14,200 nucleotides of DNA from Candidatus Acidiferrales bacterium (GTDB taxonomy: Bacteria; Acidobacteriota; Terriglobia; Acidoferrales; UBA7541). The notes beneath the pieces were generated by a model, which did not search any database, was not told where the DNA came from, and saw nothing but the letters and a program-made list of their open reading frames with translations. A program made the translations under genes and the position numbers. Shown in pieces: positions 1-7,544 of this stretch. Where the stretch lies: contig JASHYE010000333.1 in the NCBI GenBank assembly GCA_030043155.1, forward strand, positions 1 to 14,200, in the 5' to 3' direction. The number at the start of each line of letters is the position of its first letter. The first letter of the stretch is position 1.

Positions 1-1185
1 ACCCAATCTTTGGGCAAGGTTCCCTTTTAAGACGTTCGCCACCTGAAGCGAACTTTCGTCCCAATTCAGCCGAGCAACTGCGCGCGAACCGCTTTTTCCC
101 AACTGGTGCCGCAGATTTTTGTCACCATACAGCCATCGAATGCTCGATGCCAGTTCCTCGGGATCCTCTGGATTCGACAGAAGAATGCCATCCTGCCCAT
201 TTATGATTAATTCCGAAGCTCCGGTCGCCAGACTGGTAATTACGGGAATCCCGCATGCCATTCCCTCTGTTATTGGCAGTGCAAAGGTATCCTCGAGTGA
301 AGGTCCCACGACTACGTCTGCCGTGCTGTAATAAAAGATGACATCGTTTCGAGGCGGTAAGAACGTTACCGATCGGCGCACGCCATATTCCCAGGCTAGA
401 GTTTCATACGGACCAGGATCATCCTTTCCCACAACCAGCAAACGAATGGGTAAATCGCTTAGTCGTTGGAGCGAAGCCAGGAGTATTGGTAATCCTTTGT
501 TCTTCCAACCATTTCCAATCAGGAGCAGACAGAATTCGTCCTCCGCCAAGCGCAATTGTTTTCGTGAACTCTGCCTTAGCCGAGAGCAGTTCCGCGCGTT
601 AAAGACGTCATGGTCCAAGCCAGCATAGATAATAGTGGGAGTCTCATTTCTTCCAAAATAGTGCTGTAGCGCCTGTGCAGTTTTCTTCGCGGTCAGGATC
701 AGCTCATTTCGATGATTAATGTAAACACGCCTCTCCAGAGCCATGATCAGCTGATAATAGAGTTTTCGATGCAAGGCCCGCGGCCAAGATCGAATGGATT
801 GGTGCTGCGACGCGGCTGCTCTTTCCCGCCGGCAATACTCCGCGAAAACCACATGAATTGAAATCACATCTGCGTCAAGGCAATTGATTCCTGGTGAGAA
901 GACGAGGTCATGTCTCAGCTTGCGGATGTGCCGATCCCACCATCGCCAAACATGATTTGCACCGAACCACCAAAGATAATTCAGGAGATGAGGCCCTGGC
1001 AGCGTCGGGATCCGGTGCCATGTGATTTCTGACAGATCCAGTTCAGCAACGCGCTGGCTGTACAGGTGAACCTCAAAACGAGCGGTGAGACGCGAGATCC
1101 ACTCCGCAATGATTCGCTCTGTGCCATGGTGTCGGTCAACGAAGGGCGAAAGCACCGCGATGCGGGGTTTGTTTTTGATGTTCAC
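1..1185 (-). CDS. GT4 family glycosyltransferase (3' partial)
   Basis: The frame is open from a GTG at 1185 to the window edge, giving 395 visible residues without a stop, so the C-terminus is missing, probably by little since GT4 proteins are usually 350-420 residues. The start is MNIKNKPRIAVLSPFVDRHHGTERIIAEW, where the HGTER-type loop resembles the glycine-rich acceptor-side loop of GT4 enzymes. The C-terminal domain begins near 216 (EFCLLLIGNGWKNKGLPILL, with K228/K230 at the donor phosphates), then LLVVGKDDPG, VTFLPPRNDV and ADVVVGPSLEDTFALPITEG. In the E-x7-E position the first acid is D299 (after E298) and the second E307. CGIPVITSLATGASELI follows. It is a retaining cytoplasmic glycosyltransferase for the repeat unit; specificity is unknown. 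Its Shine-Dalgarno overlaps the stop of the polymerase gene upstream. Confidence 0.9.
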   Translation of the reverse strand, partial: MNIKNKPRIAVLSPFVDRHHGTERIIAEWISRLTARFEVHLYSQRVAELDLSEITWHRIPTLPGPHLLNYLWWFGANHVWRWWDRHIRKLRHDLVFSPGINCLDADVISIHVVFAEYCRRERAAASQHQSIRSWPRALHRKLYYQLIMALERRVYINHRNELILTAKKTAQALQHYFGRNETPTIIYAGLDHDVFNARNCSRLRQSSRKQLRLAEDEFCLLLIGNGWKNKGLPILLASLQRLSDLPIRLLVVGKDDPGPYETLAWEYGVRRSVTFLPPRNDVIFYYSTADVVVGPSLEDTFALPITEGMACGIPVITSLATGASELIINGQDGILLSNPEDPEELASSIRWLYGDKNLRHQLGKSGSRAVARLNWDESSLQVANVLKGNLAQRLG

Positions 1186-1193
1186 TGACGTGG

Positions 1194-1199
1194 TCCTTT
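1194..1199 (-). promoter_or_regulatory. Ribosome binding site deciding a GTG start
   Basis: AAAGGA on the minus strand lies 8 nt before the GTG at 1185 and overlaps the TAA stop of the preceding gene. That TAA is in the same frame as the downstream gene, so translation cannot start further upstream, and GTG is the first usable start codon. Confidence 0.65.
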
Positions 1200-2757
1200 A
1201 TTTGGCAGCGGACGCGGTAATCAAAGAGAGGCGTTGCTCCTGGAGTAGTTCCGGCAATCGAAACAAGATCCCAATGAGCAGCCACAAAAAAGCATTATTC
1301 ACGTAGTTCTGATATGCATCCAGTCCCATGTAGGACATTGCGAACAATAGCAGGAATACATACCAGACGATGGCAATCGCGATCGGAAAGAAGCGGCTTC
1401 CCTTGAGCGATCGGGCGATTTTCCAACATGCGGCTACGGTCACAGTTCCCCACAGAATCCATAACATCGGCGCGAGAATACCCATCTCAGCGATCAGTTG
1501 ACCAAAGCCTTCCTCGACTGCGACGTTTGGCATTGGCTCTTTTAGGAATTGGCTGACATACTGAGCTCCAAGCGTGTCTGTTCCCGTTCCATTTCCAACA
1601 ATCCAGTGGCGGCCCGAGAACGCCTTGGCCAATTCGGCCATAGGATAGGTCCAGGAGCGCGCGCCCAATTCGTATGCCGAGCTGCTGGGAAATAGCGTCT
1701 GAGAATAGAATCCGAGACGTGACGATGCCGCTGCAGGGAAAATCAACATGAACGCAGAAAGTCCCAAGCCGGCGAGAATCAAGGTGCGGCGGATGACCTT
1801 GACCAAACGCCGCCCACTCCCCCATTTCCAGGGCGCGCCCCAAATGAAGCCGGCTGAAATCGCCAGCGCACTCATTAATGAGAAGAGGAGCGCACCCCGC
1901 GAACCGCTTAGCAACGTAGCGATCGCAAGGGCCGCCATTCCGATGTAGACGACCATGCGGCCCTTTAAAGACGCCAGCACGAAGTAACCTCCGGCACCTA
2001 ACCCGACAATCACCGATAAGATCAAGTACAGACCGAACCTTCCATTGCTTACAAAAACGGAACAGGGAAGAAAAAATACCTGATTCGTGAGCGGAGTAAT
2101 TTTTTCCAGAGAACCCAGCTCTCGAATATCGGCCTGCAACGTCGGTGGATTCAGAAACTGAGGGCCCACGATACCCTGAATGATCCCAAGACCAGAGATC
2201 AATACCGCAAGAACCATGAATACAAGCAGGAAACGATGGAGGTCATCCTCGCTTCGAATGAGCGCATATGCCAGAAACATGAGGGGAACATAGTAAAAAT
2301 CGACTTTGAGGCCGAGCGCTCCATAGAACGGGCTCGGTGAGTACGGATTGAACACCTGCAGAACAGCAAGCCAAAAAAACAAGCTCAACACCAAGAGAAA
2401 TGGTGGGCGAAATACCTTCGCGTGTTTGCGGCGGATGGCCAAGAGCAGGGATATATAGCTGAGGCCGGCGAGGCAATCCTTTGCAAAAAAGATAGCCATG
2501 TTGTTGCCAAGGTACTTTCGAATGAGATCCTCGAACATGAGCCAAACGATGAAAAAGTAGAAGCCGGCACGCCAATTTCGAAGTATCGCGAACGCAACCG
2601 CGAAAAGAACGCATCCTACTCCAGTGAGCAACAACAGTTTGGTTTGCTCGGTGGCAACCCAGTTCGCTACTATCCAGGCCATCCATAAGGCCAGCAGCCA
2701 AACAGCTAGCGTAATGAGTTTCTGCTTATTTCGCTCTGACACTCGAACGAAGCTCAT
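1198..2757 (-). CDS. Second O-antigen polymerase/ligase-like membrane protein
   Basis: 519 residues, ATG start overlapping the stop of the small ORF. It has about a dozen hydrophobic segments beginning at residue 13. The early stretch FEDLIRKYLGNN...FFAKD (about 75-94) matches the F-E-x-x-x-R-K...F-x-K-D pattern I associate with a branch of O-antigen ligase-like polymerases from exopolysaccharide clusters. TLLSGSRGALLFSL (281-294) corresponds to the family's G-S-R-G segment. A large extracytoplasmic loop (about 340-420) contains WIVGNGTGTDTLG and AVEEGFGQLIAEMGI; the last aligns with the H-N-x-Y...E-x-G segment of the protein at 12055-13287, but the histidine is replaced here. The probable role is periplasmic polymerisation of flipped repeat units. 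It ends in TAA, 12 nt before the GTG of the last glycosyltransferase. Confidence 0.85.
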   Translation of the reverse strand: MSFVRVSERNKQKLITLAVWLLALWMAWIVANWVATEQTKLLLLTGVGCVLFAVAFAILRNWRAGFYFFIVWLMFEDLIRKYLGNNMAIFFAKDCLAGLSYISLLLAIRRKHAKVFRPPFLLVLSLFFWLAVLQVFNPYSPSPFYGALGLKVDFYYVPLMFLAYALIRSEDDLHRFLLVFMVLAVLISGLGIIQGIVGPQFLNPPTLQADIRELGSLEKITPLTNQVFFLPCSVFVSNGRFGLYLILSVIVGLGAGGYFVLASLKGRMVVYIGMAALAIATLLSGSRGALLFSLMSALAISAGFIWGAPWKWGSGRRLVKVIRRTLILAGLGLSAFMLIFPAAASSRLGFYSQTLFPSSSAYELGARSWTYPMAELAKAFSGRHWIVGNGTGTDTLGAQYVSQFLKEPMPNVAVEEGFGQLIAEMGILAPMLWILWGTVTVAACWKIARSLKGSRFFPIAIAIVWYVFLLLFAMSYMGLDAYQNYVNNAFLWLLIGILFRLPELLQEQRLSLITASAAK

Positions 2758-2960
2758 TGGATCTCTGCAGCTGACTCAGTGTTTGCCAGCATCCGTTTTA
2801 TGACTCTTTGGTCCAGATATGCGTCATCGTTATCATTCCCTGCAACGTGAAAGGCGCACGCAACTTGCGCCCACTTCGGATAGACCTGCGGCAGCAGCAT
2901 GCCCTGGTCTCCAGATCTGAAACAACTGCACAAAAAATGCGAGCGGGCCAGCGCGTTCAT
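2754..2960 (-). CDS. Small hypothetical protein, 68 aa, translationally coupled on both sides
   Basis: I do not recognise this protein. Taken from the ATG at 2960 it has 68 codons; its ATG overlaps the stop of the GT4 gene (ATGA, 2957-2960) and its TGA overlaps the ATG of the next polymerase gene (ATGA, 2754-2757). This double coupling is the main reason to call it real. An in-frame ATG at 2978 would add six residues but lies inside the GT4 gene. The product is soluble-looking: a short N-terminal part with C11 and C13 (FLCSCF), then PQVYPKWAQVACAFHVAG with C35, then an acidic run (GNDNDDAYLD) and a helical C-terminus (QRVIKRMLANTESAAEIQ). No signal peptide or membrane span is evident. It could be a genuine small accessory protein or the in-frame remnant of a deleted larger gene. 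Third-position GC, counted by eye, is roughly 58%, not obviously non-coding. Confidence 0.5.
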   Translation of the reverse strand: MNALARSHFLCSCFRSGDQGMLLPQVYPKWAQVACAFHVAGNDNDDAYLDQRVIKRMLANTESAAEIQ

Positions 2961-4237
2961 CTTTCCGTAGGTCCGCATTTGAATTGAATGGCCTTCTTAA
3001 TTGCTTCGATGGTACTTTCGACGTGCATTTCCGGGGACCACGCGGACATTCGCTCGCGGGCCGCGGCACTCATTCGCTTCAGTTTGTCATGTGGCTCGAA
3101 AGCTTTGCGCAAGACCATGCTCAATGCGTCGACATCGCCCGCGGGATAGACAAAACCTGTTTCGCTCTCACGAATGAGATCGAGCCGCGATCCGACATGG
3201 TCGCTCGCAATGACGGGGCAGCCGCAAAGCATCGCCTCGTTTACGACTACTCCGAAAGCTTCATATTCCGAGGGCAGTACCATCACGTCGGACGAACAAT
3301 AGAGCCCCGGCAAAGTGGACTGGTTCACAAATCCTAGGAACCGAACTCGATCCTGTATCTGTAAATCCACAGCCTGCTGTTCTAGTTGCCGCCTCATCGC
3401 CCCGTCTCCCGCATAGACAAGGTATGAATCAGGAACGCTGGCTTTCGCAAATGCTTGAAGCAAGTCCTGGGGTCGTTTCCACGGCTGCAGCTTGGCACAG
3501 AAAAGTATGACTGACGCATCCTCAGGAATATTCCAGTTCTTTCGTACAGCGGTGCGATCGGCGCGGCTTGCCATCGCAGTCCACCAGCCATTGTCAACAA
3601 CGTAGGGGACGAGCTCCATTCGCTTGGCGGGGATTTTGAGCGAACGCATTAAGGCGGCTGTTCCGCTGGACGGAACAAGGACAACGTCAGCCAACCCGAA
3701 GAGCCGCGGCCACAGTATCTTTTTGACCGGCACCTTCCAGCCGCGGCCATCCTGTGGATGCAGAGTCGTGGCGTCCGCTCCGTACAAAATTGGAATGCCT
3801 GCAAGCTTCGCTGCGATCAGCGCAATCCAGAACGTCGCGCACATGTATCCGGTGAACACGAGGACGGCGTCGAATTGGCCGTTCTGGATGAGTTTCCAGA
3901 CACCAGGATTGAAAAGGCTAAGAAAACCGCGCGAAATCCGCTTGGGTGAAGCGTTTGGTATTTTTGTCCATTGATAACCATCAAGCAAAGGTACATCCCA
4001 GGCGACCTCCACGCCAAAATCTGGGTCGATGTGAGCTTCCGCTCCCTTCAGGCTACAGTACGCCACCAGCAGATCCAGTCTGGAATCCACCGCCATTCTC
4101 CGCCACATTGGCGAGCTGTACTGCGTAGGGTGCGAGCACAACATGAGTGCCCGCAGTTTGCGGGTATTTAAGTGGCCGGGAGGCATAGCAAGCTCAGACG
4201 CCGCTTCAGTGCCGGCACGCATTGGAGTTCGTTCCAT
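2957..4237 (-). CDS. GT4 family glycosyltransferase
   Basis: 426 residues from the ATG at 4237. Other in-frame ATGs at 4222, 4186 and 4144 are possible; the conserved fold begins only at about residue 28 (LRALMLCSHPTQYSSP), so a start at 4186, leaving a 19-nt gap instead of an overlap, is a fair alternative. None has a strong ribosome site. The N-terminal acceptor domain contains DAVLVFTGYM and GIPILYGADATTLH. The C-terminal GT4 domain has VILFCAKLQPWKRPQDLLQA (243-262, with phosphate-binding K254/R255), YLVYAGDGAMRRQLE, DRVRFLGFV, and the E326-x7-E334 motif in SEYEAFGVVVNEAMLCGCPV. The enzyme is a retaining GT-B glycosyltransferase acting in the cytoplasm on the growing lipid-linked oligosaccharide; the sugar is unknown. 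Its last codons, GAAAGATGA, overlap the ATG of the small ORF that follows. Confidence 0.9.
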   Translation of the reverse strand: MERTPMRAGTEAASELAMPPGHLNTRKLRALMLCSHPTQYSSPMWRRMAVDSRLDLLVAYCSLKGAEAHIDPDFGVEVAWDVPLLDGYQWTKIPNASPKRISRGFLSLFNPGVWKLIQNGQFDAVLVFTGYMCATFWIALIAAKLAGIPILYGADATTLHPQDGRGWKVPVKKILWPRLFGLADVVLVPSSGTAALMRSLKIPAKRMELVPYVVDNGWWTAMASRADRTAVRKNWNIPEDASVILFCAKLQPWKRPQDLLQAFAKASVPDSYLVYAGDGAMRRQLEQQAVDLQIQDRVRFLGFVNQSTLPGLYCSSDVMVLPSEYEAFGVVVNEAMLCGCPVIASDHVGSRLDLIRESETGFVYPAGDVDALSMVLRKAFEPHDKLKRMSAAARERMSAWSPEMHVESTIEAIKKAIQFKCGPTER

Positions 4238-5327
4238 CCAGTGGCAATACGTTCAAAAGAGCATTTGCAAGAGCTTCGATGGAGTTCCTCTTTCCAACTT
4301 CGATTCTTTTGATTTTCCGAGGGCTGTCAGCGGGCTCTTGCAAAGCTAACTCGATTGCGCGAATCAATTCGCAACTGTCATCACCGAAATAGATGATGTC
4401 CGAATATTCCCACAGATTTACGATGGGCGTCGAAACTATGGGAATGCCTGCGAGAAAATAGTCAAATACCTTCAGCGGCATGCAGTGGAAATTCTTGTTG
4501 CTGTGGCAATCATACGGCATAAGTCCTACGTCCAACTGGGAAATGACGTGCCTCAGTTGAATCGGGTCCCGCCAGCCGATCGCATGGACGTTCGGGAGTG
4601 GCAGGCATTTCGGTTCGTCAAAGTGCACGAAATGCCAGTCCGGCCGCGAAGTCAGCACACCTTCGAGTGCTCGGAGATTAAGTCGGTTTGATACTGCACC
4701 GATGTATCCCAGCCGCGGCCGCGGTATTGCGGAAACTTCAGGCGGCGGTGCGAAGCTGGAAGTTTGTCCATTCACGGGTTCGAGCCATCTCACTTGCGGG
4801 ATCAACACAATCTTCGCTCCGTACTTCGCTTTGAGTTGATAGAAGATTGTTCTCGAAAGCGTGAGGGTCAGATCGGATAGCTCGATATGCCGCTCCTGGC
4901 CCGGTTCCGGATAATCGAAACATGCGTGAACTAACGGGAAACCTCTTTTCTTGAATTCTCGACAGAGAGATACGAAGAAATCCCCGTGCGGGTAAATAAA
5001 GAGAGGCGCCTTCAGTTTCAGCTTCGAAGCACTTTGTAAAATCTGATTTGCTATCATTCTGGCTTGTGGCTCAGCGCCATAGGGAAGCCGGTCCAATCGG
5101 TGACCAAGGAATTTGGGAATCAGCCGGTGGATTCCGGGATGCACCTCAGTCAACGGTTCCTGTTTGCTGCGGAAAACAGAACGAGGATTTTCGCAATAAA
5201 GCACTCGAGCTCCCAGTTGGGCCAGAGCTACCGCAAGTCTCTCCGGCACATTGGAGGCCGCCCAACCCCATCCGGACACAACAATCGCGTCGCGCGACAG
5301 ACGGTTGCCGTTGCCGACTTGATTCAT
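4206..5327 (-). CDS. GT-B glycosyltransferase (TuaH-like/GT4-like)
   Basis: 373 residues, ATG start set by GGAGG and an ATGA overlap with the gene before it. The N-terminal half has Rossmann-type features (DAIVVSGWGWAASNVPERLA; LFIYPHGDF; LVHACFDYPE). A linker leads to the C-terminal nucleotide-binding half, starting PRPRLGYIGAVSNRLNL (203-219) and continuing through NVHAIGWRDP and LDVGLMPYDCHSN (265-277). The donor-binding stretch is PLKVFDYFLAGIPIVSTPI (284-302), equivalent to the P-x-K-x-x-E/D-Y-x-A-x-G-x-P-V motif. The layout resembles TuaH-type teichuronic-acid glycosyltransferases and related polysaccharide enzymes. It is a cytoplasmic, probably membrane-associated enzyme that would add one sugar to the lipid-linked repeat unit; donor and acceptor are unknown. 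Its 3' end overlaps the start of the next glycosyltransferase by about 32 nt if that one starts at 4237. Confidence 0.85.
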   Translation of the reverse strand: MNQVGNGNRLSRDAIVVSGWGWAASNVPERLAVALAQLGARVLYCENPRSVFRSKQEPLTEVHPGIHRLIPKFLGHRLDRLPYGAEPQARMIANQILQSASKLKLKAPLFIYPHGDFFVSLCREFKKRGFPLVHACFDYPEPGQERHIELSDLTLTLSRTIFYQLKAKYGAKIVLIPQVRWLEPVNGQTSSFAPPPEVSAIPRPRLGYIGAVSNRLNLRALEGVLTSRPDWHFVHFDEPKCLPLPNVHAIGWRDPIQLRHVISQLDVGLMPYDCHSNKNFHCMPLKVFDYFLAGIPIVSTPIVNLWEYSDIIYFGDDSCELIRAIELALQEPADSPRKIKRIEVGKRNSIEALANALLNVLPLDGTNSNACRH

Positions 5328-6784
5328 TGGTGATCCTCCGGCTTCTGAGGATCTTCATTCAATTGATTCAAATCTTTCTTTTCGATGTCTTGCATCATCG
5401 CGTGGCGCGACCTGAAATAACGGGCAACCGAGCCAGAAATGTCGACCGGCACCGCGCGAAACTGATTTGACGCCAACTCGCTCCAGGAAACAGGGCCCCG
5501 CTCAGGAATTAAGTGCATTCCCCATTGAAAGATCAGGCCAAAATTCCAGACAATCAAAAAGGCCAATCCCACGGTCGCACTCGCTATCGCGATCTTTCTG
5601 CTGCGTAGCGCTTGCTCAAAAGCGGCGAGCAGCGCGGCCAGCCCGAGGATGAAAATGGGAGTCAGTGATACAAAGAAACGGTTCCCATAGGAGGAGATGC
5701 CGTCCCAGTTTATATAGGAGGCAATCAGGTAATAGAACGCGCCGAACGAGATTAGAGCTACGGCACCAATCCGGCGATTTCCACGGACCAAAAACAAAAG
5801 GCCTACACATGCAAGAAGGAGTATCGGAGTCCAACTGAAAAGTCCGTGGTCGGAAGAAAACAGCACTCGTCCCAGCAGTGGGTGTTTGAAATGCCACAGT
5901 CCGTCATATCCCGTGGCAAAAACATGTCCATAGATGATCCGGCGCGTGAATAAAGTAGGTGAAAACGCCAATATCCACGCACACGCAAACAAGAAGTAGC
6001 CTGCGGCAGCTGTTGCTCCGACCTGGCGCATTCGTGGGCCCTTTGTCCTCACCCAACTCACGACCCAAACCCCAGAATCCATGACGAGCGCGAGCAAAAA
6101 TATTGCATTCGGATAGTACATGTCGACCATGAGTCCGGCGATCAATCCCAGCAGAAGCCATTCGCTCAGCGAGCGGGTGCCATAAGTGCGATCCCAGTAC
6201 CAAAAAAAAAGAGCGACAACGAAGGCCGACTGCGCGTGAGACCAAGACGGATTGAAGTACATGTAGACGGGTAAGGAGCTAGCGAACCAAATTGCCAGCG
6301 TGGCCACAAAGGCCCATCGTTCCGGAATGTACTTTCGCGCCAGCCGGAACGAGATGAACAATCCCAAGAACCCAGCCAAAGCAGTGACCAATGCCATGGT
6401 ATCAAGGTAGGGCCACGCATATCCGTTCGCAGGAATGGACGCGCCCAGCCGATTGGCACTCAGCACCGTCAAGTGTGTTGCTTCCAAAAATGGGATCCAG
6501 AGAAGCGCCGGGCCGATGGCGAAGTGGTTGTCCAGATAACCCGTAGAAGTGTATTGGTCAGGACGAATGCGGCCCTGGGCGTCAACGCGACTGTCACGAA
6601 AGCTGGGATTGGCGTGCTTCCAGTCTTGCTCAAATCGCAGATTGTGATCGATCACCAACGCTCGAGCATAGGCATAATAGCCAACGCCATCTCCGCGAAC
6701 CCAAGGATTCACGAGCGGCAAAGTTACCAGGAAGAGGAGAATCAGTACCATTTCGTAGCGATCCAAATGGTGTCGCAGTTGCAC
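5324..6784 (-). CDS. Multi-span GT-C-like membrane protein (PMT/ArnT-like glycosyltransferase)
   Basis: 486 residues from a GTG at 6784, four nucleotides after the methyltransferase stop. An ATG at codon 12 (6751) is an alternative start, and neither has a clear ribosome site. The protein is almost entirely membrane-embedded, with about ten or more hydrophobic helices and a basic/acidic tail (FRSRHAMMQD onward, Lys/Asp/Glu-rich). After the first helix comes RGDGVGYYAYARAL (about 30-43). This resembles the first extracytoplasmic loop of GT-C enzymes such as PMT and ArnT, where an Asp/Glu is catalytic. A second notable loop is STGYLDNHFAIGPALLWIPF. GT-C enzymes transfer a sugar from polyprenyl-phosphate-sugar on the periplasmic face, so it may decorate the repeat unit after flipping. 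I do not recognise a named family member and the substrate is unknown. A coding-strand T9 run occurs at 6202-6210. Its stop overlaps the next ATG (ATGA). Confidence 0.78.
   Translation of the reverse strand: MQLRHHLDRYEMVLILLFLVTLPLVNPWVRGDGVGYYAYARALVIDHNLRFEQDWKHANPSFRDSRVDAQGRIRPDQYTSTGYLDNHFAIGPALLWIPFLEATHLTVLSANRLGASIPANGYAWPYLDTMALVTALAGFLGLFISFRLARKYIPERWAFVATLAIWFASSLPVYMYFNPSWSHAQSAFVVALFFWYWDRTYGTRSLSEWLLLGLIAGLMVDMYYPNAIFLLALVMDSGVWVVSWVRTKGPRMRQVGATAAAGYFLFACAWILAFSPTLFTRRIIYGHVFATGYDGLWHFKHPLLGRVLFSSDHGLFSWTPILLLACVGLLFLVRGNRRIGAVALISFGAFYYLIASYINWDGISSYGNRFFVSLTPIFILGLAALLAAFEQALRSRKIAIASATVGLAFLIVWNFGLIFQWGMHLIPERGPVSWSELASNQFRAVPVDISGSVARYFRSRHAMMQDIEKKDLNQLNEDPQKPEDHQ
5335..5339 (-). 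promoter_or_regulatory. Strong ribosome binding site for the 5327 glycosyltransferase
   Basis: The minus strand has GGAGG seven nucleotides before the ATG at 5327, inside the end of the GT-C-like gene. Together with the ATGA overlap it fixes this start and suggests the glycosyltransferase can initiate efficiently even without coupling. Confidence 0.7.
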
Positions 6785-6788
6785 GGGA

Positions 6789-7520
6789 CTATTTCAGCGC
6801 TATGGCCAGAAGGCTCTGGCCGAGCGGCGGCTCCCAGAGGTGTTCGAGCCAAAAGCTCCAGGGAATGATCCAATGGTCATACCAGCGGACCTGTGCAGGC
6901 TTCAGAGTGGTTTGGCGCAGCACATTACCCGCCACGAACCACGAAGCGATGCCCATCGCGTTTACGTACCGCACCTGCTCGATGCGAAATCGGGCATCCT
7001 GTAGTTTCTTCTTTAGCCCCTTCTTATCGTAGCGGCGGTGATGTTCAAATGCCTTGTCCAGCGATCCATAATTCCATTCGAGCGCGGGAACGAATAGAAG
7101 CAGGCTGCCATCCGGCCGTAAGGATTCGTACACCTCCGACAGAAGCCCGGTATCATCGAGCACATGCTCCAGCACGTTCACCATGACGACGGAATCAGCA
7201 GGGCGGGACAACAGTTCGCGATCGAATGTGCTGCAATGCACGCGCACCCTCTGGTCCGAAAAACGCTGGCTAAGCTGCGGAAAAAGATTATGAGCGGCCT
7301 CGAAAAGCACCAGACTTTCCGTTCGCTTGCTCTCTAGCAGAAGCGCGGAAAACGTTCCTGCTCCCGCGCCTATTTCCACTACTCGTGGCCCCAAATAAGG
7401 ATCAAAATACCGCATGATCCACTGGCAGTAATTCCTGGCCTCCGCCATGGCCTCTAATTCTTTGCCGGAATACAAGAACGACTCAGTCGCCAGCACGAAT
7501 GAAACGCTCCCGTTCGCCAT
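6789..7520 (-). CDS. Class I SAM-dependent methyltransferase
   Basis: 243 residues, ATG start, 24 nt after the epimerase stop; no strong Shine-Dalgarno is visible. Motif I is VVEIGAGAGTF (47-57), the acidic ribose-binding residue is E74 (VLFEAAHN), and the later strand is VVMVNVLEHVLDD (111-123), followed by LRPDGSLLLFVP (134-145). This is the Methyltransf_11/23-type Rossmann core. The C-terminal part (AFEHHRRYDKKGL, then a hydrophobic stretch around 185-225) resembles methyltransferases found among glycosyltransferase genes and could touch the membrane or a lipid-linked substrate. A cytoplasmic role in O-methylating a sugar of the repeat unit or the lipid-linked intermediate is inferred from context; the acceptor is unknown. 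Its stop is only 4 nt from the next gene's GTG start. Confidence 0.88.
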   Translation of the reverse strand: MANGSVSFVLATESFLYSGKELEAMAEARNYCQWIMRYFDPYLGPRVVEIGAGAGTFSALLLESKRTESLVLFEAAHNLFPQLSQRFSDQRVRVHCSTFDRELLSRPADSVVMVNVLEHVLDDTGLLSEVYESLRPDGSLLLFVPALEWNYGSLDKAFEHHRRYDKKGLKKKLQDARFRIEQVRYVNAMGIASWFVAGNVLRQTTLKPAQVRWYDHWIIPWSFWLEHLWEPPLGQSLLAIALK

Positions 7521-7544
7521 CGCTCTTGCCGGTTTGTGCTGTTG

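Noticed and set aside
2961..2978. Longer start (ATG at 2978) for the small ORF
   Set aside because: It lies inside the GT4 gene without a ribosome site, while the ATG at 2960 forms a typical ATGA coupling junction.
2833..3069. A 78-codon minus-strand frame overlapping the GT4 end and the small ORF
   Set aside because: It largely overlaps the conserved GT4 C-terminus out of frame and does not share ATGA junctions; the frame ending at 2754 is better supported.
5048..5470. A 140-codon plus-strand frame across the junction of two genes
   Set aside because: Antisense to two well-supported genes, with no domain signal.
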